A DNA stretch of 64,000 nucleotides from CAZJYI01 sp964550025 (GTDB taxonomy: Bacteria > Verrucomicrobiota > Kiritimatiellia > UBA8416 > CAYOBW01). The DNA is taken from the NCBI GenBank assembly GCA_964550025.1, contig CAZJYI010000040.1:14028-78027 (forward strand). The letters run 5' to 3'. Made by a program: the position numbers and the translations under genes. Numbering within the stretch: the first letter of the stretch is position 1; each line of letters opens with the position of its first letter. Shown piece by piece: positions 29,301-36,870 of the stretch. The notes under the pieces are model-generated. The model saw only the letters and a list, made by a program, of their open reading frames with translations. It did not search any database and was not told the DNA's origin.

Positions 29301-32300
29301 GGTTGAAACCGTTCGTGGCAAAGACGGTAATCACATTGTCCCCGTGCTCCAGCGGAATGCCGGCCGCCTGCCAGTCGTTAGCTGCCGCGCACGTGCCCAC
29401 CGCGCCGTTCGCGGCATTGGTCCACGATATCCACCCGACCAACCCGGTCGCCGTGCCGGCCACGGGGTAGGCTGCCACCTGGCCGTAGACATTCGTCGCA
29501 CCCGCGGGGTCGGTGATCGTGATGGACGGCGGACTCTTCGATGCCTGGGCGGTATTGCCATAGGCTCCCATGTTGGCGCGCCCACCGTTGGGGTCCGGTT
29601 CGCTCCCGTAGTCGGCCACCGGATCGGCGGCATCGATGCAGGGACTGCCGACAGCATCGCCCACCCAACTCCCCGTCGCCGGATTCCAGCGCCCGCCACG
29701 GCTTCTCAGGTGGTAGTCGCCGTTCGCCACCTCCGCGAGTCGCGGGTCGCCGTCGATGTTCCCCGTGCCGTCCGGTTTGGGCGTTGTGCAGCTATAACGG
29801 TAGGTCGAAGACTGCCAGTTCGCGAGAGAAGGCGCGGAGTTGTTCCATACAATGGAGTTCTCAACCGAACCGTAGCACGTGCCGCCACCGCTGCTTCTCG
29901 CGCTGTTCCCTGCTATGGTCGACTGGTTGATTTCCCCCCTGTAGGTCCCGCCACCATACTGCGCCTCGTTGCCGCTCACGACGCAGTTGCCGAGCGTGCT
30001 GTAGAACGCTCCCCCGCCATATGCAACGGCATCGTTGGTCAATATCAGGCAGTGCCAGACAATGCCACAGGCTGTCCCGCCTCCATGGCGCGCACTGTTG
30101 TCCTTGATGATGCAATCCACAACAACGCCTCCACACACCAGCGCGCCGCCTCCGCTTTCATCGTAGACCCTGTCGCCCTCCGCCATGGTATGCCCGTGAG
30201 ACAACGTGAAGCCTCTCATTTCACCGGCACTGATGAACACACACCGGACGGCACTGTTACCGATCGGCCCCTGGCCGGCCAGGGTCGTGTTCGACGCTCC
30301 GTTGGCGCTGGCCACGATGATGTCCCTCTCGATGACCACACGATTCAACGCTGAGTAACCGGGCGTAACGCCCCCACCGGCATCGTATACGCCATTGGTG
30401 ACCAACACCACGCCGCCGGCCACGTCGACCGCGTCCACCGCGTCCTGAATATTCGTCGCGGCAGTGGCCCAGCTTGTGTACGGATGCGTGTGAGTGCCGG
30501 CAAGTGAGACGTAGTTCGTGTAGGCGGACAGAACATGAATCGTCACCGTCGTCGACACCCCGGCGGGATTGTCGTCATTGAACGCGGACAGGGTGACGTT
30601 GTAGACGCCTGCCTCGCCCCAGGCAGGCTTGATCTCGGGCACATTGCCGGCATCGACATTCGGGCCGCTCGTCTCGATCTCCCATAGTGAGGAGGCCGCC
30701 TTACCCCGGATATCCGCCGTCATGGAGAGTTCCTTGTTGACGACCACATTAGTGAATTCCGCGATGATATCGACAACCAGGCCGCCCGTCGTGTTCGAGA
30801 CTTCATCGCAACCCATATCCACCGTGCCGCCGGCGATCCGCGGATCACCGTCGATGTCGCTCGAAGCCACCACGTAGCTGTTCGTACCGGCATTGATGCA
30901 TGGCGAGCTCGTGGCGATGCGGGGGTTGCCATACGAGAGTAAGACAGGTCTGCTCGTGACATTCCCCACCCCGCCGGGATCGGGTATTGTGCAACTGTAG
31001 GACACCGAGGCGCCGAATGTGTTGCCACCGACTGTCGCGGTATTGTAGTAGATTACTGAGTTCCAGACAGTCCCAGCGCACGCGCCGCCACCGGTGTCGA
31101 GAGCGCTATTGGCCACAATGGTACAGCCATTGACCCTGCTACGATACGTTCCGCCGCCCTTGCCGCCGGCGCTGTTGTCGGTGATCCAGCAACTACTGAC
31201 GGCGCCCTGGAACGCACCGCCGCCATAGCGATTCGCGCGGTTACCGCTGATCGTGCAGTTGTAGGCTGTGCCCTGGTACGTGCCGCCACCGTCAAGGGTC
31301 GCGCGGTTTCCGCTGACCGTGCAGTTGAAGAGTATGCTCTCGTACGTGCCGCCACCCTCCTCCCCCGCGCGGTTCCCGGCTATTGTACAGTTGTAGACCG
31401 AGCCCTTGTACACGCCGCCGCCATAGTCACGAGCATAGTTGCCAACAATGATGCAGTTCGTCACAACGGTATTTGTGGTGCTGCAGCACACGCCGCCGCC
31501 GTCCCCGCCGGCCCCATTCGTAGCCGTGAAGCCACTCAGCACGGAAGCAGGGTCGAGGAGATAGAAACACCGGGTCCGTCCACCCCCATCCACCGTCGTC
31601 TCTGACGGACCGTTGACACTGGCCAGCGTCATCTCCTTGTTCACCTCTATCCGCGAGGAAATGGCGTACGTCCCGTTCGTCACAAGCGTCGTGCCCCCCG
31701 CGCTGACGGCATCGACGGCATCCTGGATGTTCGTGGCGGCGTCGGCCCAAGTCGCGTACGGATGGACATGATTGCCAAGAAGAGAAACGTAGTTCGTCAA
31801 CGGCCGTCGGGTAATGGTGACCGTGTCGTCAGAGGAGACACCCCAGAGGTTGGTGCTGTGGACGAAGATCTCGTTGTCGCCGACGGCCAGGCCCACACCG
31901 GGAATGCTGAAGGTTGAATCCGATTTAGCGGCTACACCGTGGCCGCCCGTCAGTCCGTTCGTCCAGGTGATCTCCTGCACGTGCCGGTTGTTCGTGCCCT
32001 CGATAGTCATGGAGATAGTCTCGAAGGGAACCGTCTGAGAGGGCGTGATGATATCGACGACCGGCGCCCCCGTCCCGATGCCGCCGCGCACGATGCTGAT
32101 GGTGTCGCCGGCGACCTCTCCCCACTCATTGCTGCCGTAGACGGTGATTTCATTCGCGCCGACCGCCAGGTCTACCGTTTCCTGCCAGGTAGAGCCGCCG
32201 GCACCGGGTGCAAAGTCGCCAAAGAACGACGCGGCGCCACTCAACTCGTTGGTCCACCACATCGCCCCGGCAACGTGCGCGTTGTTGGTTCCGGCCAGAT

Positions 32301-35300
32301 CGATCGCGGTCACATCGTAGGAAACCGTGACCGGCGTGGTTGTGACGGCCGTGTACGGCGCGCCCGTGCCAATGTCGCCGCGCGTGATGACCACCGGCGC
32401 ACTCCTTCCCCCCGAGCCAAAGGCATTCGTCGCATAGGCGACAACCGTGTTGCCTCCGACACTCAGCGGCACGTCCGCCGACCAGTCGAGCCCGCTACCC
32501 GCGGCAAGGATCACGCCGTTGAGCCGGTTGCTCACGGTCGTGCCCACGCTGTGCGCGTAGTTGGTCCCGGCGACGGGATACGACGTGACGTCATAAGACA
32601 CCGTGACCGGCGTCGTGCTGATGTCCAGCCACGGCCCTTCGTAGCATCCCATGTCAACCGTGCCCTGCCAGCGGGGAACGCCATCCAGGTCGAGCGTCCC
32701 CGTGACAAGAGCATTTGCTCCGGCGTTGATACACGGCGAACGGGTCGTCAACCTGTGGTCGGTGGTACCGACAAACAGGGGAGCGTCGTCAATGCAACCC
32801 TCACCCCCCGGAATCCCGTCCAACGGCGTGGTGCAGGTGTACTCGATCGCCGGCGAGTTGCCGCCCCGGCTCCAGTTGGGACCATGCGTCCCCCAGTAGG
32901 TATTGTCGACGACGATGCAGTTGCGCACCGTGCCGTTCCACATGCGAACGCCGCCGCCGACTTCCGCGTGGTTGGAGACCACGGTGCAGTTCTCGACCAC
33001 GGCGTTGGACGCGCCGCCGCTGAAGAACATCGCACCGCCGCAGTTCTGCGCGGTGTTGCCGGTCATCAGGCAGTTCCGTACCGTACCGCCGGAGTAAAGC
33101 CAGATCGCGCCGCCGTCCTCCTCGGTCCCGTCGCCCGCGTGGTTACCGCGGATGGTACAACCTTCGACCAGCGCGCCGACCCGCAGCAGTATCCCGCCGC
33201 CACCACCGTCGGAGGTGTTGGCTTCAACCGTCGAGTTGGATAGAGCACCACCATTGTAGAAGTAGACCCCACCGCCGGCATCCCCGCAGGTATTGGAGTA
33301 GACATTCACCTCGCAGGCCGACCCCAACGGGTAGAAGTAAAGACCGCCGCCGTCGTCGCCGTCCGCGGAATTGCCGAAGATCTCGCAGCGTTCGAGCCGA
33401 CCCTTCTCGACCAACGCGCCACCCGCATCGTCCGCCGACCGATTGCCACGCAGGACGCTGTCCACGATGGTGCCGCCGTGGTGACAGTTCGCCCCCCCGC
33501 CGCGACCGTGGCAGGCATTGCCCGCGATCACGCAGTTGGAAACCGTGCCGCCGTTGTAGAGCAATACCCCACCTCCCCCGCGCTCCGTGTTCTGATCGCC
33601 CGACGTGCGTGTATGACCGTTGGTCAACGTGAAACCGGAGAGCAGCGCGCCTTCCCCCAGGCGTGCACAGCGCACGGCGCTGCCACCATTGGGTCCCGCG
33701 CCCACGATGAACGTGTTCGACGGCCCGCCGACGCTCGCCACCGTGATGGCCCTCTCGATCATCACGCGATTCATCGAAGCCGCGCCGGGCGCCGCCGCAC
33801 CGCCGGCATCGTAGACACCGTCTGCAACCAACACGGTGTCGTTGCTCGACGCCACATCCACCGCATCCTGGATCGTGTGCGCGGCCGTGCTCCAGTTGGT
33901 GTAGGGATAGGCCGGCGACGGGCTGTTGGTGCCCACGTAATGGGTCGGCGAGTTGGGCCCGTGCTCGACCCGGCGTATGACGGTCACGCTGTCGCTGGTC
34001 GCCCAACCCAAAGCGTTAGTGCCGCGGACGGTGATCGCATTGGATCCGAAGGCCAACGGGACGGAAACCGACCACGGCGACGCGATCGCGAAAGCACCCG
34101 ACCCGCCGGTGGCCGCGTTCGTCCAGGTCAGCGAACCCTCGACGTGCGCGCACGTGCCGCCGACGGTGTAGTTCGCCACCTCGCCGTACACGGTCTCAAA
34201 GACGTTGGTGACATCGACTTGGGGCTGCTGGATTTCATAGGCACCCATGTCCACGGTGCTGTCTACGATGCGCGGATTCCCCTGAAAGTCGTCCGCACCG
34301 GTCATCCAGGCCTCGTTGATCCCGGCCTCCCGGCACGGCGATACCGAATTCAGCCGATAGTCGCCGCTGCCCGGATCGACAAAGGACGGATCATCCGAGA
34401 TGTTGCCGACGCCGGAGGTGGGCAGAGGTGTCGTGCAGGTGTAGTCGATCTTGATGCGGCTACTCCTGTTCGTTTCGCAGTTGGCGCCCCTGGATGCGCT
34501 GTTGTTGTAGATCACGCAGTTGCGCGCTTCCCCGCCGCTGAAGAAGCGCACGCCGCCGCCGTCGTAGCTGGAGGTGTTGCCGGCCACCGTGCAGCTATGG
34601 AGGAGTGGTTTCCCTGGCGGATTCCCCGAGTACTCCTCCAGGTAGACTCCGCCGCCGGAAGAGGCGTAGTTGGTCTCGATCAGCGAGTTCCGAACGAGAC
34701 CGATCCGATGCACGAAGATGCCGCCGCCGTCGTTCCGGGAGCGGTTGTGATGGATATGGCAGCGCTCGACCGTTTCTCCGTAGTGCAGCTTGATCCCCCC
34801 CCCCTCCTTGAGCCCCCCGCTGCCGCCGTCGGTCAGATTGTGCTTCACCTCGCTGTCAAGGATGCTACCGCCGAGATAGCCGTGGACGCCACCGCCGTAC
34901 CGCCCCGCCTGGCAGTGCGTCACGACGCAATTGCTGATCGTGCCACCCTCATGCAACAGGGCGCCTCCGCCGCTCTGTTCGAGGTGGATGTCGTCGGAGG
35001 TGCGAGTGTACCCGTTGGTCAGCGTGAACCCGGTCAACACGGCGCCATCTACCATGTAGACACAACGGACAGCCGCATCCCCAACGGGCCCTTGCCCCAC
35101 GATCAGCGTACTCTCCGGCCCGTTCACGCTCTCCACCGTGATGGCATTGGTGATGCAGACGCGGTTAGCCGAGGCATAGCCCGGCGTCACCGCTCCGCCG
35201 GTGTCATACACCCCATCGGCGACCCGCACCGTGTCGCCCCACGAGGCGGCATCCACCCCGTCCTGGATCATATGCCACGCATTCGACCACCCTGTCCCCG

Positions 35301-35403
35301 GCCCGTTCGCCGGGCTCCCGCTATCCACATAGACCGTCGCGCCCCACCCCGCGGACACACACCCCAACTGCAAAGCAACACACCAACCCCACATACTCTT
35401 CAT
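23311..35403 (-). CDS. Giant protein C: eight beta-helix modules
   Basis: At 4,030 residues this is the largest gene. Its ATG at 35403 has GGGGAGGAG seven bases upstream and a signal peptide ending 'SAGWGATVYVDSG'. Eight beta-helix modules start near residues 20, 486, 1201, 1629, 2054, 2503, 2851 and 3548. Three Ig-like repeats lie around 950-1190, and PKD-like domains ('SLWEIETSG ... WGEAGVYNVTLSAFNDDNP') precede modules four and six. Module seven is split by a complete LamG domain (about 2938-3148), inserted between its 'TTTIVG' strand and 'RCVRLVDGATLSGFTL' strand. Coils repeat 'GGGxY ... NCTIxGNRAxxxGGG'. The tail is the shared C-terminal domain ending 'GPFYRLWVELP'. I see no catalytic residues. 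A long fibrous adhesin or matrix protein is likely; sugar binding through the LamG is inference. Confidence 0.88.
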   Translation of the reverse strand: MKSMWGWCVALQLGCVSAGWGATVYVDSGSPANGPGTGWSNAWHMIQDGVDAASWGDTVRVADGVYDTGGAVTPGYASANRVCITNAITVESVNGPESTLIVGQGPVGDAAVRCVYMVDGAVLTGFTLTNGYTRTSDDIHLEQSGGGALLHEGGTISNCVVTHCQAGRYGGGVHGYLGGSILDSEVKHNLTDGGSGGLKEGGGIKLHYGETVERCHIHHNRSRNDGGGIFVHRIGLVRNSLIETNYASSGGGVYLEEYSGNPPGKPLLHSCTVAGNTSSYDGGGVRFFSGGEARNCVIYNNSASRGANCETNRSSRIKIDYTCTTPLPTSGVGNISDDPSFVDPGSGDYRLNSVSPCREAGINEAWMTGADDFQGNPRIVDSTVDMGAYEIQQPQVDVTNVFETVYGEVANYTVGGTCAHVEGSLTWTNAATGGSGAFAIASPWSVSVPLAFGSNAITVRGTNALGWATSDSVTVIRRVEHGPNSPTHYVGTNSPSPAYPYTNWSTAAHTIQDAVDVASSNDTVLVADGVYDAGGAAAPGAASMNRVMIERAITVASVGGPSNTFIVGAGPNGGSAVRCARLGEGALLSGFTLTNGHTRTSGDQNTERGGGGVLLYNGGTVSNCVIAGNACHGRGGGANCHHGGTIVDSVLRGNRSADDAGGALVEKGRLERCEIFGNSADGDDGGGLYFYPLGSACEVNVYSNTCGDAGGGVYFYNGGALSNSTVEANTSDGGGGGILLRVGALVEGCTIRGNHAGDGTEEDGGAIWLYSGGTVRNCLMTGNTAQNCGGAMFFSGGASNAVVENCTVVSNHAEVGGGVRMWNGTVRNCIVVDNTYWGTHGPNWSRGGNSPAIEYTCTTPLDGIPGGEGCIDDAPLFVGTTDHRLTTRSPCINAGANALVTGTLDLDGVPRWQGTVDMGCYEGPWLDISTTPVTVSYDVTSYPVAGTNYAHSVGTTVSNRLNGVILAAGSGLDWSADVPLSVGGNTVVAYATNAFGSGGRSAPVVITRGDIGTGAPYTAVTTTPVTVSYDVTAIDLAGTNNAHVAGAMWWTNELSGAASFFGDFAPGAGGSTWQETVDLAVGANEITVYGSNEWGEVAGDTISIVRGGIGTGAPVVDIITPSQTVPFETISMTIEGTNNRHVQEITWTNGLTGGHGVAAKSDSTFSIPGVGLAVGDNEIFVHSTNLWGVSSDDTVTITRRPLTNYVSLLGNHVHPYATWADAATNIQDAVDAVSAGGTTLVTNGTYAISSRIEVNKEMTLASVNGPSETTVDGGGRTRCFYLLDPASVLSGFTATNGAGGDGGGVCCSTTNTVVTNCIIVGNYARDYGGGVYKGSVYNCTIAGNRAGEEGGGTYESILFNCTVSGNRATLDGGGTYQGTAYNCTISGNRANRYGGGAFQGAVSSCWITDNSAGGKGGGTYRSRVNGCTIVANSALDTGGGACAGTVWNSVIYYNTATVGGNTFGASVSYSCTIPDPGGVGNVTSRPVLLSYGNPRIATSSPCINAGTNSYVVASSDIDGDPRIAGGTVDMGCDEVSNTTGGLVVDIIAEFTNVVVNKELSMTADIRGKAASSLWEIETSGPNVDAGNVPEIKPAWGEAGVYNVTLSAFNDDNPAGVSTTVTIHVLSAYTNYVSLAGTHTHPYTSWATAATNIQDAVDAVDVAGGVVLVTNGVYDAGGGVTPGYSALNRVVIERDIIVASANGASNTTLAGQGPIGNSAVRCVFISAGEMRGFTLSHGHTMAEGDRVYDESGGGALVCGGVVVDCIIKDNSARHGGGTACGIVWHCLILTNDAVAYGGGAFYSTLGNCVVSGNEAQYGGGTYRGEINQSTIAGNSARSSGGGTCYGSVENSIVWNNSAPSLANWQSSTYRYSCTTPKPDGTGNIDGDPRLAEVANGDYHLRSRGGRWNPATGSWVGDAVGSPCIDAADPVADYGSEPDPNGGRANMGAYGNTAQASKSPPSITITDPAGATNVYGQVAAYPVAGTATGLVGWISWTNAANGAVGTCAAANDWQAAGIPLEHGDNVITVFATNGFNHSDGDSVTITRLTEYGPHASPHYVWTNSPSPAYPYTNWATAAHTIRDAVDIASDGSTVLVTNGTYVLSAEIAVTRSITLSSVNGPTNTIVDGDGAVRCFNLGNSSCVVNGLTLSGGSAGTSYGGGVYCSGASPVITNCIVSNNSARYGGGMRRGRIHNSTVSGNTSEYTGGGVYESTVYASTIIGNTAGSDGGGAYESSIHGSTIRDNSARDGGGAHAGTIYGCTIAGNRASNQGGGTHESTVYNSHVFANRAYSGGGAYDGNIHNCTIVDNRAVNEGGGVSSADVYNSIVYYNRAKNANNCFSSFGHYNCSTPLLGGTGNFTNEPALVSYANPHLVAGSPCIDAGDNSRVSGDADIDGDARIVAGTVEIGCDEVTNLTGSLSVAVDPEATRVVVNKELSLEARIQGKASHALWRIATSGGGAEYVTNSPAVERAWSLPGSYDVSLAAFNDDNPGGVVATVTIQVVSGYTNYVSPSGAHVAPYESWATAATNIQSGIDAMDTVGGTVLIGDGRYGASPSDPAYVTPGYSLSNRVVLAGDIVVRSANGPASTIIVGASAPGGGVGDGAVRCVFMSDGILSGVTLSNGYTMATGDSSFDRGGAGVCVDGGVVSNCIITHNTANYRGGGVCFGTVYGCTIRNNSADHGGGLYQGRVYNSTLSDNSAKFGGGAVRGWVYNCLVTGNSAVNYGGGGYNCRVSGATVSGNSADYGGGVHSGWVTNSILYYNSASGAGDNWRYGAYSYSCSTPKPGGTGNISDDPRFADRDGGNYRLAYDSPCIDAGETASAYGETDLDGNPRYLGAAVDMGCYEARSYDPGVSPTHYVWTNSPLPAWPYTNWATAAHAIQAAVDAAASNDTVLVTNGVYDSGGAAAPGYALTNRVCVTRPVALRSVNGPDTTTIVGDGNTAAVDLDRASSQYVRIEDDAALDVVTNYTLEAWIHPRSFNWLGGIVGKYHAPGTRGYVLRLHGDAPYTGINFDQMTTSTGILQSNQWYHVAAVKDNGTRRLYINGVEETLSGTALTTLANSDPVTIGADYLGSPRYFDGLIDEVRIWNVPRSEEEIKGAMNRRLRGSESGLAGYWRLDGRDGTIEADASAGGNDGTLMNGASWERANTAPPRGKRCVRLVDGATLSGFTLANGHTRGSGAGPEMDGGGVLFDGGGVATNCVITDCFAVDDGGGAYFNGGGVGVDLNIHSNTCADAGGGVYFWNGGSLSTSTVEANTSGSGGGGVLLRVGAVVDGCAIRGNHAGDGTGEDGGGVWIYSGGTVRNCLISGNTAQDKGGGVVFEAGASNAVVENCTIVSNSASRGGGAYALGGAVRNCIVYDNTATTDANWGYGNSPTIEYTCTTPTNGIPGGIGCIDADPLFVGGGDYRLGWTSPCIDAGENRAWMDGATDLDGDPRILGGTVDMGAYERPAPVIDITDPAGDRYDVAIETDTYTIAGTNNEWLVGTVVWTNDATGAGGEFEISDFRFQIADVTLAMGDNAITIRGTNLVGRTASDTVTIVRGLWHGGDSPVHYVSRGGAAVWPYTNWANAATTMQEAVDAAAPGDTVLVTNGVYDTGGMVRHGQDFTNRVVIEADIVVASVNGPTDTFIVGASDNGTSGPAAARCVLISDGLLTGFTITNGHTQITGSWGAYQRGGGVFLDAGGTVSNCVIRGCSANVTGGGVDFHYGGVVVDCVIENNSATGSGNGGGGVSLHTGALLDRCIVRDNKAPVSSDGGGLFFWSGGTARNCLVAENSCAENGAGVYVRSTAPSASIENCTISGNHAGDSGGGIFFRVGSTCVNSIIHGNSAATGSNIDGASVVLYSSTTNDPRFINAYSNFRLRPDSPCIDAANNSYIRSGTDLDGRPRPLDGNGDGTNTVDMGCYEFLSDTGDSDGDTMSDRFEADYGLDPTDPSDASGNLDGDVHDNRQEFIAQTDPTDPNSYFRITGVSVASPAVITFESSSNRLYSLQGRTTLITSDWSPITGKTGAGGTDSLSDTNQPSRGPFYRLWVELP

Positions 35404-35421
35404 CGCGACTCCTCCCCACGG

Positions 35422-35479
35422 CGTTCTTCCAGCTCGATATGGTACCGCTTCGAAAGGAAATCCGCAAAGAGGTTCTTAG
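35422..35479 (-). promoter_or_regulatory. Conserved upstream block of giant gene C
   Basis: This 58-bp block matches 48063-48120, upstream of giant gene D, at 46 of 58 positions. On the minus strand it contains a possible -10 TACCAT (35439-35444) with a weak -35 TTGCGG 17 bases earlier; the gene D block has TAGCAT at the same place. A transcript would start about 28 bases before the ATG. The conservation is observed; promoter function is inferred. Confidence 0.45.
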
Positions 35480-35658
35480 CCCATAACTCGTACACGCATG
35501 TTTTCCCGGTAACCGTTCGCGGCCCTTTTGACGCCCGGCACCGTTGTGGGCAACTGACGTTCGTTGTGGGGTTCCCACTTTCCGGTTAACGCGGATATCC
35601 GCGCTACGGGGAGCGCCCTCCGGGCGGAGACTCAGACGTCCTTCTGCAGGCTCAACCG

Positions 35659-35728
35659 CAGCCACCCGTTACTCGTCCGCAGCATCATCGCCCCCATGCT
35701 CAGGTCCAGGACCGAGTTGGAGGTGTAG
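35659..35728. repeat. Dispersed 70-bp repeat, copy B
   Basis: Partner of 12479-12548 (64 of 70 positions identical). On the minus strand it reads 'YTSNSVLDLSMGAMMLRTSNGWLRLSLQKD' followed by few further codons. It lies between giant gene C and the divergent nucleotidyltransferase gene. Confidence 0.7.
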
Positions 35729-35750
35729 GTATTCAATCAATATGATCTTC

Positions 35751-35779
35751 TTGAGCCAAGCGGCCGGAGTCGCTATACA
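35751..35779 (+). promoter_or_regulatory. Sigma70-type promoter of nucleotidyltransferase gene
   Basis: TTGAGC at 35751-35756 and TATACA at 35774-35779 are separated by exactly 17 bases. The -10 ends six bases before the ATG at 35786, so transcription should begin at or within a base or two of the start codon. No Shine-Dalgarno sequence is present. Confidence 0.65.
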
Positions 35780-35785
35780 GTCAGT

Positions 35786-36295
35786 ATGGACGAAGTCGCA
35801 AGACTGCTTAACGAGATGGTTCAACAGGGCGTCATCACGCAGTTCGCTGTTTTCGGCGCGGTTGCACAGATGCGTTACACGGAAGCAGTTGCCACATTTG
35901 ATGCCGACATCCTGGTAGCCGTGCCGAACGAAGATGCCCTGGATCTCTTGAGCCCCGTCCATGCGTTCTGCAAGGCACGCGGATACAGCCCGGAGGGTGA
36001 GGCCATTCGCGTTGCGGACTGGCCGGTTCAGTTCATACCGGCTTTCAGCGATCTCACGAGAGATGCCATGGACGCAGCGGAGGAAGACGAGGTGGACGGC
36101 GTGCCGTTACGTGTTGTATCCGCCGCATATCTTGCCGTAATCGCACTGAGCGTGGGACGGGCAAAGGACCTTGCCAGAATCGTGGCAATCCGTGAAGCGG
36201 AAGCCTGCGATGACACTGCGATCGCAGCACTTGCCGCACGATACGGCCTCGCTGACAAATGGGCGGCATTCCTGGAACGATTCGATGAGAGCTGA
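35786..36295 (+). CDS. Nucleotidyltransferase-fold protein (AbiEii/MNT-like)
   Basis: The 169-residue cytoplasmic protein has the nucleotidyltransferase signature: a helix-capping 'VFGAVAQMRYTE' (G24-A25 where GG or GS is usual) and 'TFDADILVAV' with the metal-binding pair D39/D41. 'VQFIPAF' and a C-terminal helical part 'RVVSAAYLAVIALSVGRAKDLARI' follow, as in AbiEii-like and related minimal nucleotidyltransferases, where the last stretch is a typical 'K/R-D-lardi' motif. The second gene overlaps its end by 11 bases, so the two are translated together. Such nucleotidyltransferases often sit in toxin-antitoxin-like pairs, which may be the case here. The promoter places the start codon at or near the 5' end of the mRNA. 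The start is the first ATG after the promoter. Confidence 0.75.
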   Translation: MDEVARLLNEMVQQGVITQFAVFGAVAQMRYTEAVATFDADILVAVPNEDALDLLSPVHAFCKARGYSPEGEAIRVADWPVQFIPAFSDLTRDAMDAAEEDEVDGVPLRVVSAAYLAVIALSVGRAKDLARIVAIREAEACDDTAIAALAARYGLADKWAAFLERFDES

Positions 36296-36479
36296 TATCC
36301 AGTCCCTTCTTGAACGTCAGTCACAGTGGCAACGTTCACGGGCACATACGCCATGGGGAGAGAAGCTGCGGATCTCTGTAGCCATGCGACAGAGCATACG
36401 CAAGCTCCGTACGGCTCCGCGGCCCGCCCCTACCATAAGCCATCGAATGACCAATGACGCGAACGAAGCGAGCCAATGA
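36285..36479 (+). CDS. Small protein paired with the nucleotidyltransferase
   Basis: Its ATG lies inside the last codons of the nucleotidyltransferase gene, and the product is 64 residues. The first 40 or so, 'MRADIQSLLERQSQWQRSR' and 'WGEKLRISVAMRQSIRKLR', form a basic amphipathic helix pair like the small partner that I recall following this nucleotidyltransferase type. The last ~20 residues (from 'APRPAP') run into a repetitive intergenic element that supplies the stop codon, so the native C-terminus may have been replaced. Probably a regulatory or antitoxin/toxin partner; its activity cannot be told from sequence. Confidence 0.55.
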   Translation: MRADIQSLLERQSQWQRSRAHTPWGEKLRISVAMRQSIRKLRTAPRPAPTISHRMTNDANEASQ

Positions 36480-36505
36480 CAGCCGCGAAGCGGCTAAATG
36501 ACGGT
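36442..36505. repeat. AATGAC-type repeat with perfect hairpin
   Basis: The motif (C/A)AATGAC recurs at short intervals here, around the perfect hairpin AGCCGC-GAA-GCGGCT at 36481-36495. This looks like a dispersed intergenic element. It overlaps the end of the small-protein gene and could also act as a weak transcription terminator. Confidence 0.5.
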
Positions 36506-36552
36506 GCCAAGCGCCCTAACGCCCAGCGCCTTTCCCCGCTAACGCCTTCTCC

Positions 36553-36655
36553 CTACTCTCCCCGCACGCGGTAGAACGCTTTCCCCGCCGGAACGAGGTT
36601 GGTCCACACCACTCAACAGCAACGAAACCACACAAAACCCAATCGCTCTTCTCAT
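36553..36655 (-). pseudogene. Collapsed relic of a giant secreted-protein gene
   Basis: On the minus strand an ATG at 36655, preceded by a GATGAGGGTGATGCG leader almost identical to that of giant gene A, encodes a signal-peptide start 'MRRAIGFCVVSLLLSG'. Only 16 or so codons later the sequence switches, in another frame, to 'WTNLVPAGKAFYRVRGE' and a stop at 36553-36555, which is the terminal FYR(L/V) motif of the giant family. The gene thus retains its beginning and its last 17 codons, with everything between deleted and the frames no longer matching. It cannot make a functional protein. Confidence 0.7.
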
Positions 36656-36870
36656 CGCATCACCCTCATCCAAACGTCGTTCCTCGTGCCGAGAACGGTA
36701 CGATTCCGAGAGGACGATGGCAAGCTCGCAACGGCGGAGGACCGCCGCCTCCAGGACAGGTCAGATTGATGATCTCTCGTTTCAGAACCGCGCCCGACTT
36801 CACCAAATCATCAATCGCTAATCCTCATCTCCCTCTCACCCGGCAGGACGGTCCTTCCGCCTTCGCTCAG
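36656..36870. other. Intergenic gap, 215 bp
   Basis: It contains the upstream region of the collapsed relic and, next to the stop of giant gene D (from about 36841), a REP-like sequence whose reverse complement resembles the core at 10347-10371. I see no gene. Confidence 0.5.

Noticed and set aside
27000..31500. Dense, regularly spaced short repeats that might suggest a CRISPR array
   Set aside because: The units are degenerate codons for beta-helix coils (Gly-Gly-Gly and Asn-Cys-Thr-Ile turns) inside one long open frame, not identical direct repeats with unique spacers.
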